This document shows, piece after piece, positions 63,323-64,000 of a stretch of 64,000 bases of DNA (positions within the stretch are counted from its first letter, which is position 1; the number at the start of each line of letters is the position of its first letter). A model generated the notes under the pieces. It ran no database searches, was not told the origin of the DNA, and saw only the letters and a program-made list of their open reading frames with translations. The stretch spans positions 124,001 through 188,000 of the forward strand of contig JALHPO010000002.1 in assembly GCA_022842445.1 (NCBI GenBank). Reading direction: 5' to 3'. This DNA comes from Nitrospira sp. (GTDB lineage: Bacteria; Nitrospirota; Nitrospiria; Nitrospirales; Nitrospiraceae). The position numbers and the translations under genes were made by a program.

Positions 63323-64000
63323 TTACGCTCGCGTCAACAACCATCGCCGCAACAGATCGAGCGCCGCCTGCGAAGACCGCTGCTTGATCGTAAGGCGGTC
63401 GCCATGGAACCGAAACTCCCTGGTGACGGCATCGCCTGCTCCGCCGTGAAGCCCCACATACACCAGACCAACCGGTTTCGTTTCGGACCCTCCTCCCGGC
63501 CCGGCAATGCCTGTGACACTTAATCCGACCGATACGGCAGCCCGTTCACGAATGCCTTTGGCCATCGACGCAGCCACCTCATGACTGACCGCTCCATACC
63601 GTATAATCAACTCAGCCGGCACACCCAGCATCTCCGTCTTGGCTCGGTTGCTGTAACACACGGCGCCTCGATCGACATAGGCCGACGACCCCGGCACCTG
63701 TGTGAGACGATGCGAGATCAACCCGCCGGTACAAGACTCCGCCACGGCAACCGTGCGTCCCTGCAGTGACAGCACCCGGCCCACCACCGTTTCCATCGTG
63801 TCCTGCCCCTCGGCATAGAGCCACTCCCCCAGCCTCTCACGGACTTGCTCTGCCAACCGCTCGATCTTCACGGCACCGGACGAGCGGCGCACATTCGACG
63901 TCAAGGAGACCAGCACTCCTGTCGGTGAGGCCAAGAGGCCAAGATCGATAGGTATCTTCTTTGAAAAGAGGCCTTTCAGCTTGGCATCCACATCGGCTTC
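63323..64000 (-). CDS. cinA: CinA family protein (partial)
   Basis: The frame runs off the right edge (226 codons seen), so the N-terminal MoaB/MogA-like domain is outside. The visible part is the linker (GVLVSLTSNV) and the CinA C-terminal amidohydrolase: VVGRVLSLQGRTVAVAESCTGG, GSSAYVDRGAVCYSNRAK, GAVSHEVAASMAKG, SVGLSVTGIAGPGGGSETKPVG in the form of blocks. It hydrolyses nicotinamide mononucleotide or ADP-ribose in known members. recA lies further downstream, beyond pilT and thpR, instead of next to it. Confidence 0.95.
   Translation of the reverse strand, partial: EADVDAKLKGLFSKKIPIDLGLLASPTGVLVSLTSNVRRSSGAVKIERLAEQVRERLGEWLYAEGQDTMETVVGRVLSLQGRTVAVAESCTGGLISHRLTQVPGSSAYVDRGAVCYSNRAKTEMLGVPAELIIRYGAVSHEVAASMAKGIRERAAVSVGLSVTGIAGPGGGSETKPVGLVYVGLHGGAGDAVTREFRFHGDRLTIKQRSSQAALDLLRRWLLTRA

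Overview
The window looks like a stretch of chromosome from a GC-rich Gram-negative bacterium. It encodes LptD (outer membrane LPS assembly), many lipoproteins and signal peptides, a small histidine-rich SmbP-like protein, copper/nickel-related exported and membrane proteins, and a sigma-54 response regulator. The gene content and style suggest the genus Nitrospira or a close relative (phylum Nitrospirota), but this is inference from familiarity, not from a marker gene. There are no transposases, integrases, CRISPR arrays or rRNA genes. One tRNA gene (Leu, anticodon CAA) is present.

Layout. 1-4.6 kb: minus-strand tetrapyrrole operon (ccsA/hemX-like, hemA, hemC, cobA-hemD fusion cut by the window edge), divergent from an RsmI-like methylase. 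5.4-10.6 kb: TusA-like protein, exported proteins, tRNA-Leu, an SPFH lipoprotein, a Sel1-repeat protein, a YggX-like protein with CXXC pairs and two tandem BFN/DUF151 proteins. 10.7-18.1 kb: housekeeping block rplM-rpsI, argC-argJ, rpsB-tsf-pyrH-frr-alr. 18.1-21.3 kb: a block with a glutathionylspermidine-synthase-like gene, an uncertain ORF and a Tim44-like gene, closed by a decayed second copy of the alr 3' end. 21.3-26.3 kb: small exported proteins, SmbP-like, Bcp, two DUF507 genes and a cyclophilin-like protein. 26.4-30 kb: exonuclease-PP2C pair and two exported proteins.

30.3-38.7 kb is the most unusual region. A 1406-residue protein joins a receiver-like domain, PAS, a degenerate histidine-kinase core, two PilZ domains, a LuxD-like alpha/beta hydrolase that seems to lack its catalytic residues, and a SAM methyltransferase. 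It is followed on the same strand by a GAF histidine kinase, an NtrC-type regulator and a receiver/HD-GYP-like protein. The set reads as a signalling module, perhaps tied to c-di-GMP, but its output is unknown.

38.8-49.2 kb (minus): recN, trxA, lptD, folC, accD, a His-rich nickel/cobalt transporter and the molybdopterin operon moaC - moaD-moaE fusion - moaA, with a good promoter ahead of moaC. 49.4-52.8 kb: a Ycf48-like beta-propeller protein and an IPT/TIG protein with repeated DGSCC motifs, then a lone receiver. 52.8-61 kb (minus): ridA, deoB, deoC, mltG, ruvX, alaS, recX, recA. 61.3-64 kb: pilT, thpR and a cinA cut by the window edge. Several intergenic gaps carry short dispersed repeat families.
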